This document shows positions 19,171-29,080 of a stretch of 64,000 bases of DNA, one piece after another (the first letter of the stretch is position 1; each line of letters starts with the position of its first letter). The translations under genes and the position numbers were made by a program. Source of the stretch: Caballeronia fortuita. Its GTDB lineage: Bacteria > Pseudomonadota > Gammaproteobacteria > Burkholderiales > Burkholderiaceae. The notes beneath the pieces are model-generated. The model saw nothing but the letters and a program-made list of their open reading frames with translations. It did not search any database and was not told the origin of the DNA. The stretch covers positions 62,001 through 126,000 of the forward strand of contig NZ_FCNX02000010.1 in the NCBI RefSeq assembly GCF_001544835.2, given 5' to 3'.

Positions 19171-19944
19171 TCAGAGCGTAAGCCAGTCGAACCCTTCCGC
19201 CTGGGTCGCGACGACGACATCCAAAGCACTCGCGCCCAGCACCGATGCGAGCGCCGCCTGCGCCAGATGTGGCAGATTGTTCTGCTGGCTCAGATGTGCG
19301 GCGACGAGATGGCGCAGCCGCGAACGGTCGAGCGACGCGAGAATGGCCGCCGCCGCTTCATTGTTCAGGTGTCCATGCGTCCCGCCGATGCGCGCCTTCA
19401 GCGAAGGCGGATAACGGCTCGCTGCGAGCATCGCGATATCGTGATTGGATTCGAGCACGAGCGCATCGCAACCGCTCAACACATGCGTGATATGCGGCGT
19501 CGATACGCCCACGTCAGTCAGCACGCCGAGACGGCTCGCGCCATCGGAGAAGACGTATTGCAAGGGCTCGCGCGCATCGTGCGGCACCGTGTAGGGCAAG
19601 ACGCTCAGATCGCCGATTGCGACGCTCTCATCGCCCCACAACACGTTCAACTCGACATTGGCTTCATCGGCGCCGATCGCGCGTGCCGTGCCCCAACTCA
19701 TGTGCAGCGGAATGGACCAGCGGCGCGCGAGCGTCAGCGCGCTGCCGATGTGATCCGTGTGCTCATGCGTGATGACGATGGCGTCGAGGTCTTCGGCACG
19801 GCAATTCAGGCGCGCGAGACGGCGCTCGACTTCCTTTCCGGAGAATCCGCAGTCGAGCAGCACGCGGGTCGTCGTCGTGCCGCTCGATGCCTCGACGAGC
19901 AATGCATTGCCCTCGCTGCCGCTGCCGAGACTGGCGAATCTCAC
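19171..19944 (-). CDS. MBL-fold metallo-hydrolase (YycJ/WalJ-like)
   Basis: A 257-aa metallo-beta-lactamase fold protein with MRFASLGSGSEGNALLVE at the start, the zinc motif ITHEHTDHIG (HxHxDH) near residue 60, and later ligands in LTDVGVSTPHI, LESNHDI and GTHGHLNN. The opening GSGSxGN and overall length match the YycJ/WalJ group, some of which have 5'-exonuclease activity. The substrate here is not known. It follows bamC by 19 nt on the same strand and is probably in the dapA-bamC transcript. Confidence 0.88.
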   Translation of the reverse strand: MRFASLGSGSEGNALLVEASSGTTTTRVLLDCGFSGKEVERRLARLNCRAEDLDAIVITHEHTDHIGSALTLARRWSIPLHMSWGTARAIGADEANVELNVLWGDESVAIGDLSVLPYTVPHDAREPLQYVFSDGASRLGVLTDVGVSTPHITHVLSGCDALVLESNHDIAMLAASRYPPSLKARIGGTHGHLNNEAAAAILASLDRSRLRHLVAAHLSQQNNLPHLAQAALASVLGASALDVVVATQAEGFDWLTL

Positions 19945-19963
19945 GATGTCTTCAGCATGTCGT

Positions 19964-21106
19964 TCAGTTCAACTGCGCGTGCAGCAAGGAGACGATGCGC
20001 TGCGCATCGGACGAGTTGTCCGGCTGGCCGTTCGCATCGACGACGCCGACTTGCGTGACCGAATCGGCCTTCGGCTTCACGTTGACGAGGAACTGACGCG
20101 TCGGCTTGGGCGTGCCGCCCGAAAAGAGCTTGCCGAAGAGACCGTCCTTCTTCAACTCGGCCATCGAGTCCGAGAAATGCACGTAGTAGATGCCCTTGTC
20201 GCGGTCGCGATTGTCGACCGTGAAGTTGGTGCGATCGAGCGCGAGGCCCACGCGCAGCCACGCACGATCGAACGGCTCGGCGAGATCGAGCGTGGAGCCG
20301 CCCGCGCCCTGATCGATCGCGACCTTCGCGCCGATCGGACGCGCTTGCGCCATCAACTGCTGCGACTGCTTCTCGGTCAGGCCGAACTTCTGCATCAGCT
20401 TCGTGAGCACCGCGGCTTCGAGCTGCGGATTGCGCGGACGCGCCTCCCAGCGCGACGAAGTCTTGTCCTGCCCCGTCAGCACTTCTTCCATCGCGCTGTG
20501 CGTGACGGAGATATCCGTCGAGCCGTCCGATGCGCGGTCCACCTGCGTGCGGAACATGTCGCGCGTGCCGGACGAATATGCGAAGTCGAGCAGCTTGCCC
20601 ACGCTGTTTCGGAACCAGTCGTTCGGAATGTTCGCGCGATTCTCGGCCCAGTCGGTCGCCATGATGCCGGTCTGCGGCGCGTCGGTCTTGAGCGTGAAGC
20701 CGTTCTCTTCCCAGAACTCCTTGAGCGGTCCCCAGACCTGATCGGGCGAGCGGCCATCGACGACGAGCCAGCGATGATCGCCGTCGCTTTCGATGTGCAT
20801 GCCGAACGGATCCTGCGCGTTCGGCACGCCGAGCGTTGCGTTGCCGGCCGGCGTGACCGCGCGCTCGGCGGCGCCGCCGAGCGAATTGATCTTCGGCGGC
20901 GCGGCATAGCGCTGGCTGATGTCGGCCGTGGTCAGATCGGACGGAACGGCAAGCGAAGGGGCGGTTTCGGCAGCCTTGTAGTTGACGCGATCCGGCGCGA
21001 GCCAGTCGTTGAGCGTGTCGCAACCCGCGAGCGCGAAGACCGCGCCGGCGCCGAGCGACAGCACGCCCAGGCGTTTGGCACGAGTAAGGAGAGCGGAACG
21101 TTTCAT
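19964..21106 (-). CDS. bamC: Outer membrane protein assembly factor BamC
   Basis: Lipoprotein of the BAM complex that inserts beta-barrel proteins in the outer membrane. The 380-aa protein has a lipoprotein signal (lipobox LAGC) followed by an unstructured segment with LAVPSDLTT, the region that binds BamD in E. coli, and two helix-grip domains in the remainder (HRWLVVDGRSPDQVWGPLKE; AWLRVGLALDRTNFTVDNRD). It lies downstream of dapA, the same order as in E. coli (dapA-bamC). Confidence 0.92.
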   Translation of the reverse strand: MKRSALLTRAKRLGVLSLGAGAVFALAGCDTLNDWLAPDRVNYKAAETAPSLAVPSDLTTADISQRYAAPPKINSLGGAAERAVTPAGNATLGVPNAQDPFGMHIESDGDHRWLVVDGRSPDQVWGPLKEFWEENGFTLKTDAPQTGIMATDWAENRANIPNDWFRNSVGKLLDFAYSSGTRDMFRTQVDRASDGSTDISVTHSAMEEVLTGQDKTSSRWEARPRNPQLEAAVLTKLMQKFGLTEKQSQQLMAQARPIGAKVAIDQGAGGSTLDLAEPFDRAWLRVGLALDRTNFTVDNRDRDKGIYYVHFSDSMAELKKDGLFGKLFSGGTPKPTRQFLVNVKPKADSVTQVGVVDANGQPDNSSDAQRIVSLLHAQLN

Positions 21107-21288
21107 GAGGTCCTTCTTTGCTGCTGATGCGCATTGCCTCGCGCCGATCCCGCTCTAGCCGAGCGGCTCAGCGAGGCCAATGTCGAGGCCAATGAGCGGC
21201 GGTTGATGACTGAAGGTGAGCTTCATTTCGATCACTAGCGGCGGCGCGGCCTTTCGATTCTTTGTGACTGGCGCGGCGCCCCATGCGA

Positions 21289-22194
21289 TCAGGCGAGAAG
21301 CCCGGAGTCGCGCAACGCGTCGCGCACCACGTCGTGGTAGCGCGCGTCGAGCGGCGTGAGCGGCAGGCGGATGCCGCCTTCCATGCGGCCGAGCGCCTGC
21401 AGCGCCCACTTGGCCGGGATCGGGTTCGATTCGCAGAAAAGTTGCTTGTGCAGCGACAGCAGTTTCAGATGAATGCGGCGCGCGGTGATGGCATCGCCTT
21501 CGATCGCGGCGCGGCAGAGCTGACTCATTTCCTTCGGCGCGACGTTGGCCGTCACCGAGATATTGCCGTGGCCGCCGAGGAGCATCAGCGCGATCGCCGT
21601 GGGATCGTCGCCGCTGAAAATGCTGAAATGCGCCGGCGCGTGCTTGATGAGATGCGCTGCGCGGTCGATGTTGCCCGTCGCTTCCTTCACGCCGATGATG
21701 CCCGGCACGTCCGCGAGGCGCAGGATCGTTTCGTTGCTCATGTCGGCAACGGTGCGGCCCGGCACGTTGTAGAGCAGCACCGGCAGATCGACGGCTTCGG
21801 CGATCGCCTTGAAATGGCGATACATGCCTTCCTGCGTCGGCTTGTTGTAATACGGAACGACTTGCAGCGTGGCGTCGGCGCCGACCTTTCTGGCCTGCTT
21901 CGAAAGCTCGATGGCTTCGGCGGTCGAATTGCCGCCCGCGCCCGCGATGATCGGAAAGCGCTTGGCCGTATGCTCGACCGCCGTCTGGATCATCAGAATG
22001 TGCTCTTCGACCGACAAAGTGGCCGATTCGCCGCTCGTGCCCACCACGACGAGACCGTTCGACCCTTGCTCGACGTGCCAGTCGATCAGTTTTCGAAACG
22101 CCGGCAGATCGAGACTACCGTCCTCGTGCATCGGTGTGACGATGGCAGGAATGCTGCCGCGGATCTGGATGCCGCCGTGTGTTCCGTTTGTCAT
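21289..22194 (-). CDS. dapA: 4-hydroxy-tetrahydrodipicolinate synthase
   Basis: Condenses pyruvate with aspartate semialdehyde, the first step of the lysine/diaminopimelate branch. The 301-aa protein has [10 protein letters not shown] (substrate loop), the catalytic Tyr in LLYNVPGRT and the Schiff-base Lys in [10 protein letters not shown]. It precedes bamC by 182 nt; that gap shows no further gene. Confidence 0.97.
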   Translation of the reverse strand: MTNGTHGGIQIRGSIPAIVTPMHEDGSLDLPAFRKLIDWHVEQGSNGLVVVGTSGESATLSVEEHILMIQTAVEHTAKRFPIIAGAGGNSTAEAIELSKQARKVGADATLQVVPYYNKPTQEGMYRHFKAIAEAVDLPVLLYNVPGRTVADMSNETILRLADVPGIIGVKEATGNIDRAAHLIKHAPAHFSIFSGDDPTAIALMLLGGHGNISVTANVAPKEMSQLCRAAIEGDAITARRIHLKLLSLHKQLFCESNPIPAKWALQALGRMEGGIRLPLTPLDARYHDVVRDALRDSGLLA

Positions 22195-22257
22195 GAAACT
22201 CTATGAATTTAATCGTGAATTTAATCGCAAAAAGCGATATTACGCGATTGTAGCGGA

Positions 22258-22833
22258 TTAGCCGGTCAGCGCGTAACGTGGCGGACCCGAGGGGATGTTA
22301 CCAATCGTGAGCGCGTTTTCCACGCGAACCGCGCAGATTCGCTGCACGTAGGCAGGACGCGGGTCGTCGACGAATCCGTCTTCGTAGGCGATCACGCGCA
22401 GCCGCCCTCTCACCGCTTCGAGCAGTTCGCCGGGTTCGAGCAGAAAGGCCGGATTCGACGGCTTGCCGATACTGCCATTGCCCGCCGCGAAGGTCTCGTA
22501 GATGAGCACGCCGCCGGGCGCGAGCGTGTCGACGAAATGCCCGAAAAGCGGCCGATGCAGATAGTTCGTGACGACGATTGCATCGAACGTTCGGTCAGCC
22601 CGAACCGGCCAGGGCGCGCCGTTTTCCAGATCGGCGACGAGCGTTTCGATGCGTTCCAGCCCCGTCATCGACGCGAGCGCGTCCGCGTCGCGATCGACAG
22701 CCAGCACTGGAAAACCGCGCGCCGCGAACCAGCGCGCGTGGCGCCCGCTCCCCGCGGCGACGTCGAGCACCGCGCCGCCGGGCGCGACGAGATGCGCCCA
22801 GCGCACGACCCACGGACTCGGCACGCCTTCCAT
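22258..22833 (-). CDS. Class I SAM-dependent methyltransferase (TehB-like)
   Basis: A 191-aa Rossmann methyltransferase with the SAM motif VLDVAAGSGRHARWFAARG, motif II in VLAVDRDADAL, and a later VTNYLHRPLFGHFVDTLAPG segment. It resembles the TehB/UbiE-like small methyltransferases; the substrate is not predictable. Its ATG shares a base with the trpS stop (TGATG), so it is translationally coupled to trpS. It lies between trpS and dapA in one run of minus-strand genes. Confidence 0.85.
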   Translation of the reverse strand: MEGVPSPWVVRWAHLVAPGGAVLDVAAGSGRHARWFAARGFPVLAVDRDADALASMTGLERIETLVADLENGAPWPVRADRTFDAIVVTNYLHRPLFGHFVDTLAPGGVLIYETFAAGNGSIGKPSNPAFLLEPGELLEAVRGRLRVIAYEDGFVDDPRPAYVQRICAVRVENALTIGNIPSGPPRYALTG

Positions 22834-24035
22834 CAGTTGTAGGACAGGCCCATGGCTTCACGCACGTCGCGCATCGTTTCCGTGGCGAACTTGCGCGCCT
22901 TGTCGCAGCCGTCCGCGACGATCGCGCGCAGAAGCGACGGATCGTCCATGTACTTCTGCGCGCGCTCCAGCATCGGTTGCTGCTCGCGCAGGATGCCTTC
23001 GATCACCGGCTGCTTGCACTCCAGGCAGCCGATGCCCGCGCTTCGGCAGCCCTTCTGCACCCATTCGTGCGTCTTTTCGTCGGTGTAGACCTGATGCAAC
23101 TGCCACACCGGGCACTTGTCCGGATCGCCCGGATCGGTGCGGCGCACGCGCGCGGGGTCGGTCGGCATCTTGCGCACTTTCTGTTCGATGGTCGCCGCGT
23201 CCTCGCGCAAGCCGATGGTGTTGCCGTAAGACTTCGACATTTTCTGGCCATCGAGACCCGGCATGCGCGACGCTTCCGTGAGTAGAACCTGCGGCTCGAC
23301 CAGAATCAGCTTGCGCGCGCCTTCGAGATAGCCGAAGAGGCGCTCGCGATCGCTCATCGACAGGCTTTGCGACTCCTGCAGCATCGCGCGCGCTTGCTCG
23401 AGCGCTTCGTCGTCGCCTTCCTGCTGATACGCGACGCGCAGTTCGTGATACAGCTTCGCGCGCTTGCCGCCGAGCTTCTTCGCCGCTTCGAGCGCCTTCT
23501 CCTCGAAATCCGGCTCTTTGCCGTAGAGATAATTGAAGCGGCGCGCGATCTCACGCGTCATTTCGACGTGCGGCACCTGATCCTCGCCGACCGGCACGAG
23601 CGACGCGCGATACAGCAGGATGTCCGCCGCCATCAGCACCGGATAGCCGAGAAAGCCGTACGTCGACAAGTCTTTCTCGCGGAGCTTCTCGATCTGCTCC
23701 TTGTAGGTCGGCACGCGTTCGAGCCAGCCGAGCGGCGTACCCATGCCGAGCAACAGCGAAAGTTCGGCGTGCTCGGGCACGCGGCTCTGGATGAAGAGCG
23801 TCGCCTGTGCGGGATCGATGCCCGACGCCAGCCAGTCGATGAGCACTTCCCAGACGTTTTTCTCGATGACCTCGGGCGTTTCGTAGTGCGTCGTGAGCGC
23901 GTGCCAGTCGACGACCGCGAAGAAGCACGGATATTCGGACTGCAGCCGCACCCAGTTTTTCAGCACGCCGTGATAGTGGCCGAGGTGCAGCGACCCGGTG
24001 GGCCGCATGCCGGAGAAGATACGGTCAGGGAACAT
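22833..24035 (-). CDS. trpS: Tryptophanyl-tRNA synthetase
   Basis: Class Ic synthetase that charges tRNA-Trp. The 400-aa protein is about 65 residues longer than the E. coli enzyme because of a charged helical insert between the Rossmann core and the KMSKS loop (around KALEAAKKLGGKRAKLYHEL), as seen in other betaproteobacteria. The signature motifs are GSLHLGHYHG (HIGH) and GQKMSKSYGNTI (KMSKS). It follows the site-2 protease homologue by 4 nt and overlaps the methyltransferase. Confidence 0.97.
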   Translation of the reverse strand: MFPDRIFSGMRPTGSLHLGHYHGVLKNWVRLQSEYPCFFAVVDWHALTTHYETPEVIEKNVWEVLIDWLASGIDPAQATLFIQSRVPEHAELSLLLGMGTPLGWLERVPTYKEQIEKLREKDLSTYGFLGYPVLMAADILLYRASLVPVGEDQVPHVEMTREIARRFNYLYGKEPDFEEKALEAAKKLGGKRAKLYHELRVAYQQEGDDEALEQARAMLQESQSLSMSDRERLFGYLEGARKLILVEPQVLLTEASRMPGLDGQKMSKSYGNTIGLREDAATIEQKVRKMPTDPARVRRTDPGDPDKCPVWQLHQVYTDEKTHEWVQKGCRSAGIGCLECKQPVIEGILREQQPMLERAQKYMDDPSLLRAIVADGCDKARKFATETMRDVREAMGLSYN

Positions 24036-24039
24036 GATG

Positions 24040-24705
24040 TTATGGGAATAGTGAAGCGAGGGGATTCAGAATAGCCGACACCGCCGTATAGCCGACGTTC
24101 ACGAGCGGCCCGAGCCAGAATCGCGTGAGCACGCCGGTCACGACGAGCGCCATCACGATGAAGAAGCCGTAAGGCTCGAGCTTCGAAAACGCAATCGACG
24201 CGCGCACCGGCAAAAGCGCCATGACGACGCGCCCGCCGTCGAGCGGCGGCAACGGAAACAGATTCAGCACGCCGAGCACGAGATTCACGCTGATGCCCGC
24301 CTGAGCCATGCCCGTGAAGAACGGCTCGTCGATGTGAAAGGCTCGCAGCAGCACGAAGATCACGCCCCAGACGATCGCCTGCGCGAAATTGCTGCCCGGC
24401 CCCGCCGCGGCGACCCACAGGCTGCCCCAGCGCGGATTGCGCAGATTGCCGAACGCCACCGGCACCGGCTTCGCGTAGCCGAACATGAACGCGCCGCTCG
24501 TCACGAAATACAGGACGATCGGAATGACGATCGTGCCGATCGGATCGATATGGCGCATCGGGTTCATCGAAACGCGGCCGAGCACGTAGGCCGTGTTGTC
24601 GCCGAGCAAGCGCGCGGCATAGCCATGCGCGGCCTCGTGCAGCGTGATCGCGAAAATCACGGGGAGCGCGTAGACCGCGATGGTTTGTATCAGGGAAGCA
24701 TCCAT
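24040..24705 (-). CDS. Site-2 protease family (M50) membrane protein
   Basis: A 221-aa integral membrane protein with ~5-6 helices. It has the zinc protease motif HEAAH near residue 22 in the first helix and the third ligand in LNLFPLPPLDGG, so the active site is complete. It lacks PDZ domains, which sets it apart from RseP and places it in the small YwhC/Rip3-like group. The start MDASLIQTIAVY is used because the upstream extension is basic and non-conserved. It is 4 nt upstream of trpS, a conserved pairing in this family of bacteria. The target is unknown. Confidence 0.88.
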   Translation of the reverse strand: MDASLIQTIAVYALPVIFAITLHEAAHGYAARLLGDNTAYVLGRVSMNPMRHIDPIGTIVIPIVLYFVTSGAFMFGYAKPVPVAFGNLRNPRWGSLWVAAAGPGSNFAQAIVWGVIFVLLRAFHIDEPFFTGMAQAGISVNLVLGVLNLFPLPPLDGGRVVMALLPVRASIAFSKLEPYGFFIVMALVVTGVLTRFWLGPLVNVGYTAVSAILNPLASLFP

Positions 24706-24821
24706 AGGGCGGTATTGTAACAAGCAGGCAGGTAGGATCAGACACGCGCGGCGGCGCCGGGCGCGCACTATTTCGCCCATGGTGTGAGCAAACGCTTAAT
24801 CGGGTCTTAGGCCCGTGTGCG

Positions 24822-25466
24822 CTACTGCGCGGCGCTCGAGGCCGTGAGCCCGAACGGTTCGAGACTGCCCCGCCCCGCGCGCACGAGCACCGGCTCCCCC
24901 GAGGAAAGATCGATCACCGTCGACGGCTCCGCCGGGCACGCGCCGGCATCGATCACGAGTTCGACCTGTTTTTCAAGCCGTTCGCGGATTTCCTCCGCGT
25001 CGTTGAGCGGTTCGGTGTCGGGCGGCAGGATCAGCGTCGATGCAAGCAGCGGTTCGCCGAGCGCCTCCAGCAGCGCGAGCGTGATCGCGTGATCGGGCAC
25101 GCGCAGCCCGATCGTCTTGCGCGACGGATGCGAAAGCCGCCGCGGCACTTCCTTGGTCGCCTGCAGCACGAACACGTACGGCCCCGGCGTCACCGACTTG
25201 ATGAGCCGGTATTGCTGGTTGTCGACCATCGCGAAGTTGGAAAGCTCGGACAGGTCGCGCACGAGCAGCGACAGCAACTGTTTGTCGTCGATGCCGCGCA
25301 CGCGCCGCAATCGCTCGACCGCGTCTTTATCGTCGAGATGGCAGCCGAGCGCGTAGCTCGAATCCGTCGGCAACGCGACGAGACCGCCGTCCTTGATGAT
25401 CTGCACGGCCTGATTGATGAGCCGCGGCTGCGGATTGTCCGGATGAATGCGAAAGAATTGAGACAT
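24822..25466 (-). CDS. yciO: YciO, Sua5/YrdC-family protein (TsaC paralogue)
   Basis: A 214-aa YrdC-fold protein. Its opening (MSQFFRIHPDNPQPRLINQA) and the KEVPRRLSHPSRKTIGLRVP segment match E. coli YciO closely. The family relative TsaC makes threonylcarbamoyl-AMP for tRNA t6A; YciO is a paralogue that has not been shown to replace it fully, so automatic labels of 'threonylcarbamoyladenylate synthase' should be read with care. The next upstream gene is rnm, as in E. coli (yciV-yciO). Confidence 0.9.
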   Translation of the reverse strand: MSQFFRIHPDNPQPRLINQAVQIIKDGGLVALPTDSSYALGCHLDDKDAVERLRRVRGIDDKQLLSLLVRDLSELSNFAMVDNQQYRLIKSVTPGPYVFVLQATKEVPRRLSHPSRKTIGLRVPDHAITLALLEALGEPLLASTLILPPDTEPLNDAEEIRERLEKQVELVIDAGACPAEPSTVIDLSSGEPVLVRAGRGSLEPFGLTASSAAQ

Positions 25467-25615
25467 GGCGACGCCTTGTTGTTTCGATCGTTATCACGAA
25501 GGCCTCGGGCGCGGCGCGAAACACGCGAAAAGCGCCTCACGCGACGTGCGTGCGAAAAATAATCGTTGATGCAAAGACCGTGCGCGAGCGATAAAAGACG
25601 CGCGCCGAACGAACG

Positions 25616-26446
25616 CTACAGCCAGCGTTCCCAGACGGGCGTGAGATCGTCGGGCAGCGGGGGAAGCAGGCCGAGGTCGACGCGCCCTTCGCCCGCGCCG
25701 TGAAAGTCCGATCCGCGCGATGCCTCGAAACCGTAGCGGCGCGCGACATCGGCGTATTCGCGATATTGATCGGGCGTGTGGCTGCCCGTCACGACTTCAA
25801 TCGCTTTTCCGCCGAGCTGGATGAATTCGTCGAACAGCGCGGCGAATTCGACCGGCGTGAAGTCGTAACGGCCCGGATGCGCGATGATCGGTTCGCCGCC
25901 CGCATCCTTGATCCACCTCACGGCGTCGGCGAGCTTCGCCCAGCGATGCCCGACGAAGCCCGGCTTGCCGTCGCCGAGATAGCGCGCGAACACGTCCGAT
26001 GTGGACTGCGCGTAGCCCGCCTCCACGAGATAGCGCGCGAAGTGCGTACGCGAGATCATGTCGGGATCGTCCGTGAAGCGCAGCGCGCCCTTGTAGCAAT
26101 CCGGAATGCCGGCTGCCGCCAGCGCCTCGCCGATCGCCACGCCGCGCGCCGCGCGCCCGTTGCGCGTGGCTTCGAGTCCTTTGCACAGCGCGTCGTCATG
26201 CGGATCGACGTTCATTCCGACGATATGCACCGTGCGCGACGCCCACGTCACCGAAATCTCCACGCCGGACAGATAGCGCATGCCGAGCGCCTCCGCGGTC
26301 TGCTTCGCTTCGTCCTGCCCGCCGAGCTGATCGTGATCCGTCAGCGACCACAGCGTGACGCCGTTCGCGTGCGCGCGCGCCGCGACCTCGCCGGGCGCGA
26401 ACTGGCCGTCGGACACGGTGGAGTGGCAATGCAGATCGGCGTTCAT
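25616..26446 (-). CDS. rnm: PHP-domain 3',5'-nucleotide phosphatase / 5'-3' exonuclease (YciV)
   Basis: A 276-aa PHP-domain metal phosphoesterase. Metal-binding motifs are NADLHCHSTVSDG at the N-terminus, SLTDHDQLGG, GVEISVTW, IIAHPGRYDF and GSDFHGAG. E. coli YciV/RNase AM hydrolyses 3',5'-bisphosphonucleotides and trims 5' ends of 5S and 23S rRNA. The start MNADLHCHS is the family start; an in-frame ATG 8 codons earlier is disfavoured. The neighbour yciO supports the call. Confidence 0.9.
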   Translation of the reverse strand: MNADLHCHSTVSDGQFAPGEVAARAHANGVTLWSLTDHDQLGGQDEAKQTAEALGMRYLSGVEISVTWASRTVHIVGMNVDPHDDALCKGLEATRNGRAARGVAIGEALAAAGIPDCYKGALRFTDDPDMISRTHFARYLVEAGYAQSTSDVFARYLGDGKPGFVGHRWAKLADAVRWIKDAGGEPIIAHPGRYDFTPVEFAALFDEFIQLGGKAIEVVTGSHTPDQYREYADVARRYGFEASRGSDFHGAGEGRVDLGLLPPLPDDLTPVWERWL

Positions 26447-26531
26447 TTTCGGCTCTGAAATATGTCTCACATTCTAACTGTATCGGCATGACGCGCCGGT
26501 GATGTCCTTGCTCCGTTCCGTGCCATGCCGC

Positions 26532-27416
26532 TCATGCACAGAACGTTTCGATCAGCGCCGCGACCCGCTCCGGCTGATCGTGATGGATCATATGACCGGC
26601 TTCGTCGACGATTTCCTCGCGCCAGTCCGGAAACGCCTGGAAACGCGCCTTGAAGTCGGCGATGGGCGTTTCACCCGCGAACGTCGCGAGCGTCGGCGAA
26701 TCCTTGGCCTCGACGTGCAGCACGGGCGCCGCGACGCGCGACCACGCGGCGCTCACCTCGTCCAGCCGATAAAGCGTCGGACCGCGCAGCTTGTGCGCCG
26801 GATCGGCGAGCAGATGGAAGCGCCCGTCGCTTTCCTCGCGCGACCAGTGCTGTGCGAGATAGCGCGCCCGGGCGAGCGGCAGACGCGGATTCGTGCGGAT
26901 CAGCCGGTCGGCGACTTCGTCGAGACTCGCGTAGCTGCGCAGCGCGGGCGGCGCACGCAGATCGTCGAGCCACTGGGCGATGCGTCCCGGCGACTGCGAC
27001 GCGCGCGCCGCCGGCAAACCGAAGCCTTCCAGATCGACGACGCGCCGCACGCGCGCCGGCCGCACACCCGCATACAACAGCGCAACATTCGCGCCCATGC
27101 TGTGCCCGACGAGATTCACCGGCTCGAACGGCGCGTAATGGTCGAGCAGCACGTCGAGATCCGACAGATAGTCCGGAAAGTAGTAATGCCCGCCGCCCTT
27201 CTGCGCGACCGGCCAGTCGGACAGGCCGAAGCCGCGCGCATCGGGCGCGAGCACTTGCCAGCCGCCCGCGAGCGCATCGACGACGAACTGAAACGACGCG
27301 CCGATATCCATCCAGCCGTGCAGCATGAAAAGCATCGGAGCGTCGGGCGAACCCCAGCGGCGGACGTGCAGGCGCGCGCCGCGCGCATCGACGAATTCGG
27401 AGCGCGATTGTTTCAT
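26532..27416 (-). CDS. Alpha/beta hydrolase
   Basis: A 294-aa alpha/beta-hydrolase-fold protein. It shows the oxyanion segment FMLHGWMDIG, the nucleophile elbow GHSMGA, and the catalytic His in DEAGHMIHHDQPE. The acid residue probably lies in the DSP region of VEAKDSPTLA. No signal peptide is seen. It starts MKQSRSEF; upstream open frame belongs to the overlapping shadow of the next gene. The substrate is unknown; esterase or epoxide hydrolase-type activities are possible. Confidence 0.87.
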   Translation of the reverse strand: MKQSRSEFVDARGARLHVRRWGSPDAPMLFMLHGWMDIGASFQFVVDALAGGWQVLAPDARGFGLSDWPVAQKGGGHYYFPDYLSDLDVLLDHYAPFEPVNLVGHSMGANVALLYAGVRPARVRRVVDLEGFGLPAARASQSPGRIAQWLDDLRAPPALRSYASLDEVADRLIRTNPRLPLARARYLAQHWSREESDGRFHLLADPAHKLRGPTLYRLDEVSAAWSRVAAPVLHVEAKDSPTLATFAGETPIADFKARFQAFPDWREEIVDEAGHMIHHDQPERVAALIETFCA

Positions 27417-27475
27417 CGTGTCGTCTCGAAGGTAAAAAAGGATGATCGTTCGATTATAGCGGCGATGGCGCGGCG

Positions 27476-28321
27476 CTACTGCGCGCCGTCCAGACCCGCG
27501 AGCGCGCGCAGTTCGGCTTCGTCGAAACCGGCGTCGCGGCGCGCCTCGAAGTTGAACGGACCGCGCAGCTTCGGCGCGTGATATTGCGGGGCGAGACGTT
27601 CGTAGGTCGAGTACGGATCGAGATGATCGGCATCGCAAAGAAAGCGGAACCAGCGGTTGCCGATCAGCACATGGCCGATTTCGTCGCGCAGGATCACGTC
27701 GAGAATCGCGGCGGACGCGTGATCGCCCGCCTGCGCGAGACGCTTTCTGATCGGCGGCGATGCGTCCAGGCCGCGCGCCTCCAGCGTGCGCGGCACGAGC
27801 GCCATGCGCGCGAGCACGTCGCCGCGCGTGCGCTGGGCCATTTCCCACAGGCCGTCGTGCGCCGGGAAATCGCCGTAAGCGTGGCCGAATTCGGCGAGCC
27901 GCGCGCTCAGCAGCGAGAAGTGATGCGCCTCCTCCGCCGCGACTTTCAACCAGTCGAGATAAAAATCCAGCGGCATCGACGGGAATCGCCAGACGGCATC
28001 GAGCGCGAGGTTGATCGCGTTGAACTCGATATGCGCGAGCGCATGCAGCAAGACGGCGCGCCCCGCGTCCGACTGCATGCTGCGCCGTTTCAACGACGAC
28101 GGCGCGACGAGTTCCGGCCGATCCGGCCGCCCCGGCAGATCGTCGGGTTCCACGAGCGTGGCGCGCGGATCGATGCACGATGGCCGCGCGCACGCCGCAT
28201 CGAAAAGCGCGCGCGCTTGCGCCGCCTTCGTCGCGGGATCGCACTCGGCGAGAATTGCGAGCGCCGCGCGGCGGGCACAGGCATCGGCATCGGCATCGGG
28301 GAACATCGCAGGGTCGTGCAT
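27476..28321 (-). CDS. DUF455 ferritin-like domain protein
   Basis: A 281-aa helical protein of the DUF455 family. Putative di-iron ligands are in HALAHIEFNAIN (ExxN/H-type), KVAAEEAHHFSLL (E..EEAHH) and LRDEIGHVLIGNRWF (DE..H), spaced as in ferritin-like/MiaE-like oxygenases. The chemistry is unknown in most members. It is 59 nt upstream of the alpha/beta hydrolase and divergent from the carbonic anhydrase gene. Confidence 0.85.
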   Translation of the reverse strand: MHDPAMFPDADADACARRAALAILAECDPATKAAQARALFDAACARPSCIDPRATLVEPDDLPGRPDRPELVAPSSLKRRSMQSDAGRAVLLHALAHIEFNAINLALDAVWRFPSMPLDFYLDWLKVAAEEAHHFSLLSARLAEFGHAYGDFPAHDGLWEMAQRTRGDVLARMALVPRTLEARGLDASPPIRKRLAQAGDHASAAILDVILRDEIGHVLIGNRWFRFLCDADHLDPYSTYERLAPQYHAPKLRGPFNFEARRDAGFDEAELRALAGLDGAQ

Positions 28322-28505
28322 CGGACTGTCTCGAAAACGGGCGTCGAACGTGGCGGAAAAGCGGACGCTTACGGCAAACAGCTAAAATGGTAATCCCGGA
28401 GAACGCCGCATAACGCGTAACAATGCGCGGCCTCGCAGACTAGCAGTCTCGCCGGCAGGCGCGCATTGTAGTCCCACCATCACGACACCCGCCTCAGGAG
28501 ACAAT

Positions 28506-29030
28506 GTGGCCATCTACAAACTCGGCGACGACGCGCCGACCATCCACGAAAGCGTGTTTCTCGCCGACACCGCGACCATCATCGGCCGCGTGACGCTCGA
28601 AGAGAACGCGAGTGTCTGGCCGGGCGCGGCGCTGCGCGGCGACAACGAGCCGATCGTCGTCGGGCGCGGCAGCAACGTGCAGGAAGGCGCGGTGCTGCAC
28701 GCGGATCCGGGCTTTCCTCTGACGATCGAGAACGACGTCACCGTCGGCCATCAGGCGATGCTGCACGGCTGCACGATCAAGGAAGGCTCGCTGATCGGGA
28801 TTCAGGCGGTGGTCTTGAATGGCGCGGTCATCGGCCGCAACTGTCTGGTTGGCGCGGGCGCCGTCGTCACCGAAGGCAAAGTGTTTCCGGACAACACGCT
28901 GATTCTGGGCTCGCCCGCTAAAGCGGTGCGGGAGATCGGCGAGGCGGACATCGCCCGCATGCGCGCGGCCACGGCAAGTTATGCCGACCGGCGCGAATAT
29001 TACAAGGCGCAGCTCGTGCGCATCGGCTGA
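28506..29030 (+). CDS. Gamma carbonic anhydrase family protein (YrdA-like)
   Basis: A 174-aa left-handed beta-helix protein from a GTG start (AGGAG 7 nt upstream). Zinc-ligand positions are seen in EGAVLHADPG and TVGHQAMLHGC. The hexapeptide turns and the C-terminal helix (DIARMRAATASYADRR EYY) match the YrdA/PaaY group, whose carbonic anhydrase activity is weak or unproven in many members. It lies 50 nt before hslO. Confidence 0.92.
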   Translation: MAIYKLGDDAPTIHESVFLADTATIIGRVTLEENASVWPGAALRGDNEPIVVGRGSNVQEGAVLHADPGFPLTIENDVTVGHQAMLHGCTIKEGSLIGIQAVVLNGAVIGRNCLVGAGAVVTEGKVFPDNTLILGSPAKAVREIGEADIARMRAATASYADRREYYKAQLVRIG

Positions 29031-29080
29031 ACGGACGTCGCGCACGACGGCGCAGCAGCCTCAACACCCAAGGAAGAGTT